A DNA stretch of 64,000 bases from Holzapfeliella floricola DSM 23037 = JCM 16512 (GCF_001436605.1 NZ_AYZL01000010.1:42544-106543), one strand, 5' to 3'. Positions 54,511 through 63,408 are shown, counted from the stretch's first letter. Notes: generated by a model from the sequence alone, not told the origin. Program-made: numbers and translations.

Positions 54511-55234
54511 ATGGGTGAGCTTATTCAAAATTTAAAATCAAGAGTGCGACCGAACTATTTTATAGGGGTTCAACTTTCCTTGATTGCGATTATTTTAATT
54601 AATATAATTTTTGGCTGAAAGATTATCTGGTAAGAGTTATGCTTTATTTTTTGACGGACTGTATGGCAATAGCAGTTCTGCTTTAGCTTATTTAGCTGTA
54701 CTTGTGCCAACAATAGCTATATTTTTAAGTTCAAAAGATGAATCCAAAAGAGTAGATACAAAATTTAAAATAGCTTTTTTAGAAGCTGGCTTAACAAGTG
54801 CTCTAGCGTACTTGATACCGGCGGTTGTTCTAGCGATTATTGCAAGTATTGTCGATGGTACTAATGGCGTTCCACAAACACTAATGTTTTTTAGCCAAAT
54901 AATTGAAATTAGTCCGTTACTTTACTTAATAACCACGATTATCAATTTTGGTATTTTTGAATTTGTATATGGTTGTCTAAGCTTTGCTATAACCAAATTG
55001 TTCAATAGTGAAGTGGCTGCCATTTTAATCGCACTAGCTATTTTTATTGGTGGGAGTTCCTTTGCGATTTTGGTCATTGGTATTTGGGAATTCATTCCTT
55101 ACATGCCGGTTGCCACTTTTACAAGTACTAACCTAGGTACAAATTTAGCTGAATTTAGTCTGTTGTTTCTAGGATCTTGTTTGATTGGCTATGTTGCTTT
55201 TAGAAGGCAGATGGTTAAAAAGCTAGACCAATAA
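54511..55234 (+). pseudogene. ABC-2-like membrane permease interrupted by a frameshift
   Basis: AGGAGG precedes ATG 54511, which opens 35 codons (MGELIQNLKSRVRPNYFIGV and a membrane segment) and then meets TGA at 54616. The next frame, open from 54611 to 55234, continues the same kind of protein with five further membrane segments and AERLSGKSYALFFDG at its start. Removing one T from the T5 run at 54608-54612 would join them as INII-LAERLSG. The whole would be about 240 residues, like an ABC-2 permease subunit, but no ATPase gene is adjacent. It could be a real mutation, an assembly error or programmed slippage. Confidence 0.65.
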
Positions 55235-55270
55235 AAAATAACCTTGATTATAGATCAAGGTTATTTTTTT
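55233..55270. terminator. Bidirectional terminator
   Basis: Stem AAATAACCTTGAT / ATCAAGGTTATTT with a short loop, flanked by A- and T-runs; it overlaps the ends of both converging genes. Confidence 0.92.
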
Positions 55271-55671
55271 GATTGCAGTCTTCTAATGCTGGTAAATAAA
55301 GTAACAGTACCATAAATTAAAGTATTAATGACTGTCATCATCGCAGTTACTGTTGAGATGTTAAAGTCTGGCAGCATTAGCCAATAAATAACTCCTGTCA
55401 TCAAAACTATGACACTTAAACAAAATATAACGGGTTCACAGATGTAATGATTTTTTGAAAGGCGATAATGATAGCGTTCTTTTTGATCAGACCAATCACG
55501 CTTGATAGATCGTGATAATGAAAACAAGATAATAGGATATGGCCAAAGAAACAGGTCATGCATCTGTATTGAAAAGTAAATGATAGCAAAGGTTAAGAAA
55601 ATGGTCGCAACAAGTCCGGGTTTATCCGTAATCTTATAGTTAGCAAATAACCAGTTGTAAATTTTTTTCAT
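55261..55671 (-). CDS. Small membrane protein, paralogue 1 of 3
   Basis: A 136-residue protein with four hydrophobic segments. It shares a pattern with the next two genes: an N-terminal NYKITDK block near residue 11, then two membrane segments, then a cytoplasmic loop RSIKRDWSDQ...YRLSKNHYICEP, then two more membrane segments. GGAGG precedes the ATG. Family not recognised; loop charge and pairing suggest an oligomeric membrane protein, but no function can be assigned. Confidence 0.78.
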   Translation of the reverse strand: MKKIYNWLFANYKITDKPGLVATIFLTFAIIYFSIQMHDLFLWPYPIILFSLSRSIKRDWSDQKERYHYRLSKNHYICEPVIFCLSVIVLMTGVIYWLMLPDFNISTVTAMMTVINTLIYGTVTLFTSIRRLQSKK

Positions 55672-55689
55672 AATGAAAGTCCTCCTAAA

Positions 55690-56088
55690 TTAGTTCTTGC
55701 CGAATGAAAAAGCACTTAAGAAACAGTAAATTGCCCAAGTAAGTAGGAATAATAGGTCAAGAATCTTTCTCCAAGATAATAAAGGAAGATGTTGATAAGC
55801 AAAAAGTAAATATAGCGGTATTGAAACTAAAAAGATGACACTTAGTAAAATCAAGAGTGGATTTTTAAGATAATAATTTTTTGAAATTTGATAGTAGTCA
55901 CTTTTCTTTTTAATTAATCCTGATGTGATAGCGTATGTCCCTAAACAGTACATCACGATAGATGTTGAAGAATAAGCTGTTAAATAGTCAAGAATACCAA
56001 AAACCAATAAGATGGCAACCCCAGCTATAATATATTTTTTATCTTTTATTTGATAGTTCGTAAAAAAAGTTTTGAAAATTGTTTTCAT
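55690..56088 (-). CDS. Small membrane protein, paralogue 2 of 3
   Basis: A 132-residue protein with the same layout as its neighbours: NYQIKDKK near residue 11, SGLIKKKSDYYQISKNYYLKNP in the central loop (read in two parts), and four hydrophobic segments. GGAGG precedes the ATG. It is 18 bases upstream of paralogue 1 in the same direction. Confidence 0.78.
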   Translation of the reverse strand: MKTIFKTFFTNYQIKDKKYIIAGVAILLVFGILDYLTAYSSTSIVMYCLGTYAITSGLIKKKSDYYQISKNYYLKNPLLILLSVIFLVSIPLYLLFAYQHLPLLSWRKILDLLFLLTWAIYCFLSAFSFGKN

Positions 56089-56118
56089 AATAATCCTCCT
56101 AGTTATTTATAAAGTAGC

Positions 56119-56529
56119 TTAATTGTCTTTGATCAACTCAGTTCCCTTATAGAGAAATATAACCCCAGAGATAATCAAAAAAATATAGGTAATGGAATTA
56201 TTTTCATTATGTGGAATATAGAAATTTTCTACTTGCCACCAGTAAAGTGGTATCCAAAGAAATGTCAAAATCCCAGTAACAAAAAATAAGGGATGACGTA
56301 AGTAATATTTATCAGAAATGCGACAGTCTAATGCATCTTCCTCATCATCCCAATACTTTTTGATTCCTGACAAAATAGCATTGATTGCTAAAGGGTAAAG
56401 ATGGTAAAAACTTGAAAAAGTAAACATATTCAAAATATAAATAATCCCCAGTCCTACGATTCCTTCTATAATCAATTTTTTATCAATTACTTTGTAATTA
56501 AAAAAGAGTGTAGTAATTAAAGTGATAAT
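56119..56529 (-). CDS. Small membrane protein, paralogue 3 of 3; start probably ATT or ATC
   Basis: The frame is open from 56610, but that TTG lies inside the pepV terminator and before a likely -10 (TATACT on the minus strand). Alignment to the paralogues (NYKVIDKK at residue 11; SGIKKYWDDEED...CRISDKYYLRHP) puts the start at ATT 56529 or ATC 56526, just after a run of seven G that could serve as ribosome binding site. From 56529 it has 136 residues, the same as paralogue 1. A frameshift in the G7 run is the alternative explanation. Confidence 0.62.
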   Translation of the reverse strand: MITLITTLFFNYKVIDKKLIIEGIVGLGIIYILNMFTFSSFYHLYPLAINAILSGIKKYWDDEEDALDCRISDKYYLRHPLFFVTGILTFLWIPLYWWQVENFYIPHNENNSITYIFLIISGVIFLYKGTELIKDN

Positions 56530-56586
56530 AAATCCCCCCCAAGTAGCGTAATGAGTTTTTAGTATAACATGCTTTTGAGGCAATAT

Positions 56587-56617
56587 AAAAAAGCCTTGGA
56601 TTGTTACCAAGACTTTT
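56587..56617 (-). terminator. pepV terminator
   Basis: On the minus strand AAAAG-a-CTTGG-type stem (AAAAGTCTTGG / CCAAGGCTTTT, one mismatch), 7-base loop, then T6. Confidence 0.85.
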
Positions 56618-56628
56618 AAATCAATAGC

Positions 56629-58032
56629 TTATTTAGCTAATTCGTAAATGGCTTCCATGTAGATAGCAACTGCATCGAATAACGCTTGTTTTAGCATATA
56701 TTCATTTGGTTGGTGCATGACATTTTCTTGTGTTTCTGGTTGAGCACCAAAAGCCACACCATTATCGAAAATGTGAGCGTAAGTTCCACCACCGATGATT
56801 TGTTCATGACCTTTGTTACCAGTCTGGTTTTCATAAACACGTAACAATGTTTGTACAAGTTCACTATCTTTTGAAACGTAGTGAGGTTCTTGAGCGTGAC
56901 CATCAACAAAAACAGTTGCAGCATCACCGATAGTTTGTTGTAAACCAGCAGTGATTTTGTCATCGCTAGTTCCTTGAGGGTAACGGACGTTGATTGCAAT
57001 TGTTTGGTTGTCTTCATTGAAAGCAAAGATGTTAGGAGAAGAAGAAGCATCTCCCATTAGTTCATCGTGATGAGCAATTCCAGCTTTTTCACCTTTGAAG
57101 TCTTCATGTAAAGTATTAGCAGCGAATTCTAGGTAGTGTTTAGCTTGACCTGAGAAGTCAAAGTTAACTAAGAATTCTGCTAAGTAAGTAGCAGCGTTAC
57201 GACCTAATTCAGGTTCTGAACCATGAGCACCTTTACCTGTTAAAGTGAAGTTAATTTGACCGTTTTCTTCTGTTGCATCCCCAGTTAATTGGTTAGCTTT
57301 TAAGAATTCAGTAAAGTCAGCTTCAACTTTTGCAAAGTCAAGTCCACTAACAGTGGCATAAGCAGTATGAGGCACCATGTTTGTACGTTGACCAGCTGCA
57401 AAAGAAATGAGTTTTACATCGCCATCTTGTGTGTTAGTTTTGAAATCAACAATAAAGGTTGCAATACCTTTTTCACCATTGATGATTGGGAATTCTGCAT
57501 CAGGAGAAAAGACAATATCAGGACGTCTTTCTGATTTAAGGTAGTGAGTTAAACCTTCCCAGTTACTTTCTTCATCAGTTCCGATAATAAAGTGAACAGG
57601 TTTTGATAACTTAACGCCTTCATCTTTTAAGATTTTTAAAGCGTAGTAAGCAGCAAGACCAGGTCCCTTGTCATCAGCTGTTCCACGACCGTAAAGTTTG
57701 CCATCTTTTTCAATCATAGTGAAAGCCTCAGTATCCCAACCATCACCAGCAGGTACAACGTCAGCATGGGCAATAATTCCCAAAACATCGTCTTCAGTTG
57801 CTTCACCATATTCAACACGTCCGGCTAGATTGTCAACGTTTTTGAATGTAAAACCATCACGTTTAGCATAGTCTAAGTATTGTTGTAGACCCTTAGCAGG
57901 ACCAGGTCCTAGAGGGAATTCATCCGTTTTGTGTTCAACGTCTCTTGAACTATCAATAGCGACTAAGTTTTTTAAGTCTTCAAGTAAATCAGCTTCGTAT
58001 TTTTTAGCTAATTTTTTGTAATTTAAAGTCAT
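56629..58032 (-). CDS. pepV: Dipeptidase PepV (M20 family)
   Basis: A cytoplasmic dipeptidase/carnosinase-like enzyme of 467 residues. Zinc ligands are in AHADVVPAGDGWDT, GRGTADDKGPGL, GTDEESNWEGL and SPDAEFPI, and the C-terminal histidine in GGGTYAHIF. AAAGGAGG precedes the ATG. It has its own terminator. It completes the peptide-breakdown set seen with PepS and PepQ. Confidence 0.96.
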   Translation of the reverse strand: MTLNYKKLAKKYEADLLEDLKNLVAIDSSRDVEHKTDEFPLGPGPAKGLQQYLDYAKRDGFTFKNVDNLAGRVEYGEATEDDVLGIIAHADVVPAGDGWDTEAFTMIEKDGKLYGRGTADDKGPGLAAYYALKILKDEGVKLSKPVHFIIGTDEESNWEGLTHYLKSERRPDIVFSPDAEFPIINGEKGIATFIVDFKTNTQDGDVKLISFAAGQRTNMVPHTAYATVSGLDFAKVEADFTEFLKANQLTGDATEENGQINFTLTGKGAHGSEPELGRNAATYLAEFLVNFDFSGQAKHYLEFAANTLHEDFKGEKAGIAHHDELMGDASSSPNIFAFNEDNQTIAINVRYPQGTSDDKITAGLQQTIGDAATVFVDGHAQEPHYVSKDSELVQTLLRVYENQTGNKGHEQIIGGGTYAHIFDNGVAFGAQPETQENVMHQPNEYMLKQALFDAVAIYMEAIYELAK

Positions 58033-58188
58033 ATCAGTTCCTCCTTTAAGGTATTAATCATATTTTAACATATATTTAATCGAGGAATATAAAAATGATT
58101 AAGTCATCTAATCCTAGTGTGTTAAAAATAGATTGTGATAAACTAGAGTTAATTAAGACAAAAGATAGCTAATTAGGAAGAGAATACG

Positions 58189-58500
58189 ATGCAAGATTAT
58201 CAATATTTTGATTTAATAGAACAAATAACCCGCAATGATGGTTCTAAATATTACGAGATTGCCAACATTACGATGAATGGTCGAGCTGAAAAAGCCGCAA
58301 TAGAGAATCTAATCCAAGAAGTTAGAATTGTTCAATTGAATATACCAAGGTCACCAAGCTTGGTGACGTATGAGCAATATATTAATGACAATTATACTTT
58401 TCCTGGACCAGAATTGACGGAGTTTGAAGAATGGCAAAAACCAGAAGGTAAAATTAAGGAGGCATTTGAGACAATTTTGAAATCAAATAATATCGAATAA
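58189..58500 (+). CDS. Unrecognised small protein
   Basis: A 103-residue acidic protein with no cysteine, signal or membrane segment. AGGAAGAG precedes the ATG. Features are DLIEQITRNDGSKYYEIANI at the start and a proline-containing centre (NIPRSPSLVTYEQYI). It lies 18 bases before the metallophosphoesterase gene and is probably co-transcribed. No family recognised. Confidence 0.7.
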   Translation: MQDYQYFDLIEQITRNDGSKYYEIANITMNGRAEKAAIENLIQEVRIVQLNIPRSPSLVTYEQYINDNYTFPGPELTEFEEWQKPEGKIKEAFETILKSNNIE

Positions 58501-58518
58501 TGAAAGGTGTGACAAATT

Positions 58519-59880
58519 TTGGAAAAAATTAGAGTAGTCCATACAAATGATTTACATTCGCATTTTGAAGAGTGGCCTAAAATATCAAGGTATATTAAAC
58601 AAGCTAGGGAACAAGACCCTGACTTATTATTATTTGACATCGGCGATTTCATGGATAAGTGGCATCCTTTAACCGAAGCAACAGATGGTCAAATCAATAT
58701 TGATTTGATGAATGAGGCTGGATATAACGCTGTAACTATTGGTAATAATGAAGGAATCGGTAATAGTCATGATCAACTGCAGCATCTGTTTGACCATGCG
58801 CAATTTGATGTTATTTTAGATAATCTTTATCAAAAAAATGGTCAACGCCCAAAATTTGCACAACCTTATAAGATTATGGAAACACACGCCCACCATAAAG
58901 TTGGTATTATTGGTATGACGGCTTGTTACCCTTTAACCTATGGTCCTAATGGCTGGTCAATTAAAGAAGTTGATGAGGTGCTACCTGGAGTTATTGCTGA
59001 ACTGAAGGCGCAAAAAGTGTCGGCTATTATCTTGCTTAGTCATCTAGGTTTGCCAACCGATAGAAGACTGGCTAAAGCTTATCCTGAGCTTGACTTAATT
59101 CTAGGTTCACATACGCATCACTTACTTCCTCAAGGAGAACAAGTTAACCGGACAATGCTTGCAGCAGCAGGTAAGTATGGTCAAAATATTGGGGATGTTC
59201 AGCTGACTTTTGCCGATGATGGCACTGTATCAAACATAATAGTCAAAACAATTCCAACTGAAAGTTTATCTGAGAAACGAACCGATGAAGGTCAAATACA
59301 AGAGTGGTTAACAAAAGGGCATAAACAGCTACAAAAAGAAAAAGTAGCAGAATTGCCTCAAAAATTTGAAGATGCAGAAGAAACTTACCAAGTTTTACTA
59401 AAAGGTGTTGCTAAACAAGCTGAAACGGATTTAGCCATCTTGAATTCAGGACTAGCAGTTACGCCTTTCAACTCAGGTATGATAACTTATGATGATTTAC
59501 ATCAATCGTTGCCACATCCAATGCACTTGATTCGTGTGAAGTTAAGCGGGTATAATTTATGGCGATTAATTCGTGAAATGGAAAAAATGCGTCTGTTCTT
59601 ATCTCATTATCCAATGAAAGGTATGGGATTTAGAGGGAAAATATTTGGTGATATTAAATATTTAGGAATTGAGTATGATGCAAAAACCAAGCAGGTCTTT
59701 GTTAAAGGAAAGCCTCTAGAGTTAGGAGAAATTTATACTTTAACGACAGTTGATCATTACTTCTTTATTCCATTTTTCCCAACAATTGAAATTACAGGAG
59801 ATGTTGAATTTTTATTTCCCGAGTTCTTGCGCGACAGCGTTAACCATTACTTGAAAGAAACCTATCCTATAAAAGAATAA
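58519..59880 (+). CDS. Cytoplasmic 5'-nucleotidase/UDP-sugar hydrolase-like metallophosphoesterase (YunD)
   Basis: A 453-residue two-domain protein. The N-terminal phosphoesterase has HTNDLHSHF, FDIGDFMDKW, IGNNEGIGN, LLSHLG and GSHTHHLLPQG in order. The C-terminal domain resembles 5'-nucleotidase (NSGLAVTPFNSG, MEKMRLFLSHYP). It lacks a signal peptide, unlike secreted 5'-nucleotidases. The start is TTG 58519, preceded by AAAGGTG. yutD and yutF follow, the usual Firmicutes order. Confidence 0.92.
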   Translation: MEKIRVVHTNDLHSHFEEWPKISRYIKQAREQDPDLLLFDIGDFMDKWHPLTEATDGQINIDLMNEAGYNAVTIGNNEGIGNSHDQLQHLFDHAQFDVILDNLYQKNGQRPKFAQPYKIMETHAHHKVGIIGMTACYPLTYGPNGWSIKEVDEVLPGVIAELKAQKVSAIILLSHLGLPTDRRLAKAYPELDLILGSHTHHLLPQGEQVNRTMLAAAGKYGQNIGDVQLTFADDGTVSNIIVKTIPTESLSEKRTDEGQIQEWLTKGHKQLQKEKVAELPQKFEDAEETYQVLLKGVAKQAETDLAILNSGLAVTPFNSGMITYDDLHQSLPHPMHLIRVKLSGYNLWRLIREMEKMRLFLSHYPMKGMGFRGKIFGDIKYLGIEYDAKTKQVFVKGKPLELGEIYTLTTVDHYFFIPFFPTIEITGDVEFLFPEFLRDSVNHYLKETYPIKE

Positions 59881-59891
59881 GTGGTGATAAT

Positions 59892-60341
59892 GTGAAAGAG
59901 GAAAAAGAAAAAGTCAAACAGCGCTATCATAAGCTGGCTAACGTTGAACGTCAGTCAGATGATAAGTTAAAAATTGAAGATGCGATTTATGATATTACTA
60001 TGAACTATAATGATGCAATTGATGTTGAATTGTTGCAAGAGCGGTTTGATCCATTTTTACTAAAATATGATTACGTTGTTGGTGATATTGCTGATGATAA
60101 GTTACGCTTTAAGGGTTTTTTCGTTGGTAAGAAAAAACGAGCTCACCTAGATCAATATGCCAACACAATTGAAGACTATTTAATGGAATATGTTAATCCG
60201 GGAGCAGCTTACTTTGTTTTAGAAAAAACGGGAATCGTTAAACAAAAGCTTAAAGTTAAGCAATCTAAGTTCTATCGAACTAAGAATAAAAAGACACAAT
60301 CGCAAAAAAACTTTGTACTAAGAAAGAGGGAACGACTATGA
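59892..60341 (+). CDS. yutD: YutD family protein (DUF1027)
   Basis: A 149-residue cytoplasmic protein. The conserved core is YDITMNYNDAIDVELLQERF, then FDPFLLKYDYVVGDIADDKL (in pieces) and RFKGFF. The C-terminus is a lysine-rich tail. The start is GTG 59892 after GGTGAT. Its function is unknown across the family. The stop overlaps the next ATG by four bases. Confidence 0.88.
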   Translation: MKEEKEKVKQRYHKLANVERQSDDKLKIEDAIYDITMNYNDAIDVELLQERFDPFLLKYDYVVGDIADDKLRFKGFFVGKKKRAHLDQYANTIEDYLMEYVNPGAAYFVLEKTGIVKQKLKVKQSKFYRTKNKKTQSQKNFVLRKRERL

Positions 60342-61108
60342 GCCAAACCTATAAAGGATATTTAATTGATTTAGATGGCACAATCTACCGTGGGAATGAA
60401 ACGATTGAAGCAGGAAAAAGGTTTGTTGAACGCCTGCAAGAAAAAAATATTCCACATATCTTTTTGACTAACAACTCAACACGTACACCACAAATGGTAG
60501 TAGATAAACTAGGTAAACATGGTGTGAATACAGATGTCACTCACATTTATACACCAAGTATGGCAACAGCCGAATACATTCAAAATCAGGATATTGAAAA
60601 TCCACGTGTTTATATTATTGGTGAAGTGGGACTTTACCGTTCATTGTTAGATTCGGGATGCATTTATGACCCAATCTCACCTGATTATGTTGTTGTTGGA
60701 ATGGATCAAGACTTAACTTACAACAAAGTCAAAAAAGCAACATTATTAATTTCAAATGGTGCTAAATTTATCGGGACAAACGCCGATACTAATTTACCAA
60801 GCCATGAAGGGCTAATTCCTGGAGCAGGAACTATTTTGAAAATGGTAGAAACAGCTACCGGACAAAAACCAGTTGTAATGGGAAAACCTGAAAAAATCAT
60901 AGTTGATTTAGCGATGAAACAACTACAATTGGATAAATCAGACGTTGCAGTCGTGGGTGATAATTATAATACTGATATTATGGCAGGGATTAACAGTCAT
61001 CTAGATACCATTTTAGTTTATACAGGTGTATCAACTCCTGAACAAATTGCAGCAGTTAAAGACAAACCAACACATATTGTTAATTCCTTGTCTGAATGGG
61101 AAGTTTAA
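60338..61108 (+). CDS. yutF: HAD-family sugar phosphatase/p-nitrophenyl phosphatase (YutF/NagD type)
   Basis: A 256-residue HAD class IIA phosphatase. Motif I is YLIDLDGTIYRG (nucleophile aspartate), motif II FLTNNSTRT, motif III lysine in VMGKPEKII, and motif IV VVGDNYNTDIMAG. The C2-type cap lies between. The substrate is uncertain (nucleotides or sugar phosphates). It is coupled to yutD by an ATGA overlap. Confidence 0.93.
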   Translation: MSQTYKGYLIDLDGTIYRGNETIEAGKRFVERLQEKNIPHIFLTNNSTRTPQMVVDKLGKHGVNTDVTHIYTPSMATAEYIQNQDIENPRVYIIGEVGLYRSLLDSGCIYDPISPDYVVVGMDQDLTYNKVKKATLLISNGAKFIGTNADTNLPSHEGLIPGAGTILKMVETATGQKPVVMGKPEKIIVDLAMKQLQLDKSDVAVVGDNYNTDIMAGINSHLDTILVYTGVSTPEQIAAVKDKPTHIVNSLSEWEV

Positions 61109-61109
61109 T

Positions 61110-61715
61110 ATGGTGTCAGTAAAGAGCTGGCTAAAAAGCTTGTATGCTATTGTTTTTTCATTAGCATCTGCTGTGGTACTTGCTATTGTTGCAAGTTTCC
61201 CATTGTTGTATATCTTTTTGAAGACAACAGATATTACTAAAATCACTAGCTTTAGTGCTGAAACAATTATGGGTAACTACACCCAATTAATGATTTATTT
61301 GCTTTGGCCGTTTCAAACCGTGCTAAAGATGTCTGATTTTCCGACTTCGGTTAATGGGGCGCAACATTTTGCAGATGTGAAAGTATTATTTTTACTGGCA
61401 TTAGGCGTTTTCATTGTGCTAGGTATTTTTTATCGATGGATACTAAAAGATAAATTATTATCTAAAAGTGTGTTAATTTTAGGTATGATTGTGCCGTTGA
61501 TTGTGGTGCCTTTTGCAGTCCTTAACTTCGATAGCTTTTTTATCATTTTTCACGAGACATTGTTTAGTAATAAGGACTGGTTATTTGATCCAGCTACAGA
61601 TCCGATAATCAATGTGTTGCCAGAAACATTCTTTGCGGCAACATTTGCAATTGGTCTGTTAATTTATGAAGTACAATTATGGTTTACCCTAAAGAAAAAA
61701 GCCCAACTCAGATGA
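61110..61715 (+). CDS. TIGR01906 family integral membrane protein
   Basis: A 201-residue membrane protein with four hydrophobic segments: residues 8-33, about 90-110, about 125-145 and about 170-190. It begins one base after the yutF stop at ATG 61110; a longer frame exists inside yutF and is not used. The yutD-yutF-TIGR01906 order is conserved in lactobacilli and streptococci, and the family has no known function. Confidence 0.82.
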   Translation: MVSVKSWLKSLYAIVFSLASAVVLAIVASFPLLYIFLKTTDITKITSFSAETIMGNYTQLMIYLLWPFQTVLKMSDFPTSVNGAQHFADVKVLFLLALGVFIVLGIFYRWILKDKLLSKSVLILGMIVPLIVVPFAVLNFDSFFIIFHETLFSNKDWLFDPATDPIINVLPETFFAATFAIGLLIYEVQLWFTLKKKAQLR

Positions 61716-61729
61716 GTTAGGCTTTTTTT
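61696..61729. terminator. Bidirectional terminator overlapping the TIGR01906 gene end
   Basis: Stem AAGCC-c-AACTC / GAGTT-a-GGCTT with one mismatch and a 4-base loop, between A6 and T7. The upstream gene's stop codon lies in the loop region. Confidence 0.9.
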
Positions 61730-62355
61730 GTTTTGTTTTTGAAATAGATAAAAACAATGGGTAAAATAGAAATGAGGACAATTGCAATGACAATAAGCGA
61801 AAAGTGGTCTTGAACTTGTGGAATATTTCCAAAGAAATAGCCCAGAATTGAGAATAATGAAATCCATAAAACGCCACCTATGACATTGTAAAAGATGAAA
61901 TGAGGATAAGACATTTTACTTGCCCCTGAAACGAAAGGAACGAACGTTCTGATAAAAGGAATAAATCGAGCTAGTAAAATGGTCTTGCCACCATGCTTTT
62001 CAAAAAAGTGTTCGGCAGCTAGTCGTTTATCTTTATTGATAAATCGATTTAAAAATTGACTCTTTTCACTTTTTTCACTCGACCAACGGCCAATTTCATA
62101 ATTTAAGCTATCACCAAGTACGGCGGCAACAATGAAAATGAGGTAACAAATAAAAATATTGAGTGAATATTTTGGATTGGCACACATTGCTGCTGCGGCA
62201 AAAATCAATGAGTCTCCCGGTAAGAAAGGGAAGACGACCAATCCAGTTTCAATAAAAATAATTAGGAACAAAATGACATAACTATAGATGCCAAGACTGT
62301 TCACCACATTAACCAGATGATGGTCAATGTGCAAAATAAAATCAATCAGTTGCAT
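61717..62355 (-). CDS. DedA family membrane protein
   Basis: A 212-residue protein with five or six membrane segments. DedA signatures are FPFLPGDSLIFAAAAM (with the conserved glycine-aspartate) and ARFIPFIRTFVPFVSGASKM with the two conserved arginines, then FYNVIGGVLW. Members are undecaprenyl-phosphate or phospholipid flippases needed for envelope integrity. AAGGAG stands before the ATG. Confidence 0.93.
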   Translation of the reverse strand: MQLIDFILHIDHHLVNVVNSLGIYSYVILFLIIFIETGLVVFPFLPGDSLIFAAAAMCANPKYSLNIFICYLIFIVAAVLGDSLNYEIGRWSSEKSEKSQFLNRFINKDKRLAAEHFFEKHGGKTILLARFIPFIRTFVPFVSGASKMSYPHFIFYNVIGGVLWISLFSILGYFFGNIPQVQDHFSLIVIAIVLISILPIVFIYFKNKTKKA

Positions 62356-62415
62356 AAAGGACTCCTTAAGATGTTAGTTTTCTTGTCTTAGTATACCAGT
62401 TTTTAATGAAGAGAG

Positions 62416-63408
62416 TTATTGTGGTTTGTTTAAGCTGGTTGAGTGAACAGCCATATTATTATCTGTAAATAAGTCTTTCATTAGTGTTGTGACAGCCACC
62501 TGTGCTTCACCAAATCCAAGCGTAATCAATGGAAGGTGGCCAGAACGAGTAATGCTGTCTCCAATGGCAAAGACACGTGGTAAATTAGTTTGCATTGTTT
62601 CATCAACACAGATAAAGCCTCTTTCGGTATCAACGTCAATAGCTGAAAGCAGCTGGTTAGTGGTATTGAAACCATAGCTAACAATAGCGTTGTCACAGAT
62701 AAGATGGTAAGGATCCGTTTGAGGCTTGAGTTGTTTCAAAGTGAAGTCGAGTTGACTGGTCGAGGTTAGTTCAACGTCTTTTGGTAAAAACGGTGTAACA
62801 AACTCAACGTTTTCCTTTGCTTTTAGTTGGTCAACATTATAAGCCATCGCTCTAAAACTATCACGTCTGTGAACGACATAGACTTTTTTAGCAACCTCAG
62901 AAATCATATTAGCCCAGTCAATTGCAGAGTCGCCTCCACCAAAAACAGCAATGGTTTTGTCAGTGAATGTTTCAATCTCAGAGACAGTATAATGAATTTT
63001 GTCTTCAATAGTAGTGTCTTTGATTTTGATAGGCAGTTTCTTGGGATTGAAAGAGCCATTACCTGTAGCAATTATAATGGATTTGGCTTTTACGGATTCG
63101 CCTTGCTCACTTTTTAAGATGTAAGAGTCGGCTCTTTCTATAGTAGAAACTTTAAAATTAGTTTGGATAGCAATGTCGTAAGATTGCACTTGTTCAATCA
63201 ATTGTCGGGTGATTTTTTCGCCAGAAATCCTGCTAAAACCAGCGATATCTGTGATATCTTTTTCTGGATAAATCATTTTTGGTTGTCCGCCAATTTCGGA
63301 TAAGCTTTCTAGTAGAATTGGTTTAGCACCGTGTAGGGCTGAAAAAGAAGCGGCGAACATACCCACTGGGCCGCCCCCAATGATTGCAACATCATAATTA
63401 GTCATCAT
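62416..63408 (-). CDS. Ferredoxin/flavodoxin-NADP reductase, thioredoxin-reductase-like type
   Basis: A 330-residue FAD/NADPH enzyme. The FAD motif GGGPVGMFAA starts at residue 9, then IATGNGSFNPKKLPI, the NADPH motif VFGGGDSAIDWAN, and the C-terminal FAIGDSITRSGHLPLI. It lacks the CxxC of thioredoxin reductase, which marks it as the YumC-type ferredoxin-NADP reductase. The flavodoxin at 4.6 kb is a plausible partner. ATG 63408 or 63405 follows AAGGTG. Confidence 0.93.
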   Translation of the reverse strand: MMTNYDVAIIGGGPVGMFAASFSALHGAKPILLESLSEIGGQPKMIYPEKDITDIAGFSRISGEKITRQLIEQVQSYDIAIQTNFKVSTIERADSYILKSEQGESVKAKSIIIATGNGSFNPKKLPIKIKDTTIEDKIHYTVSEIETFTDKTIAVFGGGDSAIDWANMISEVAKKVYVVHRRDSFRAMAYNVDQLKAKENVEFVTPFLPKDVELTSTSQLDFTLKQLKPQTDPYHLICDNAIVSYGFNTTNQLLSAIDVDTERGFICVDETMQTNLPRVFAIGDSITRSGHLPLITLGFGEAQVAVTTLMKDLFTDNNMAVHSTSLNKPQ

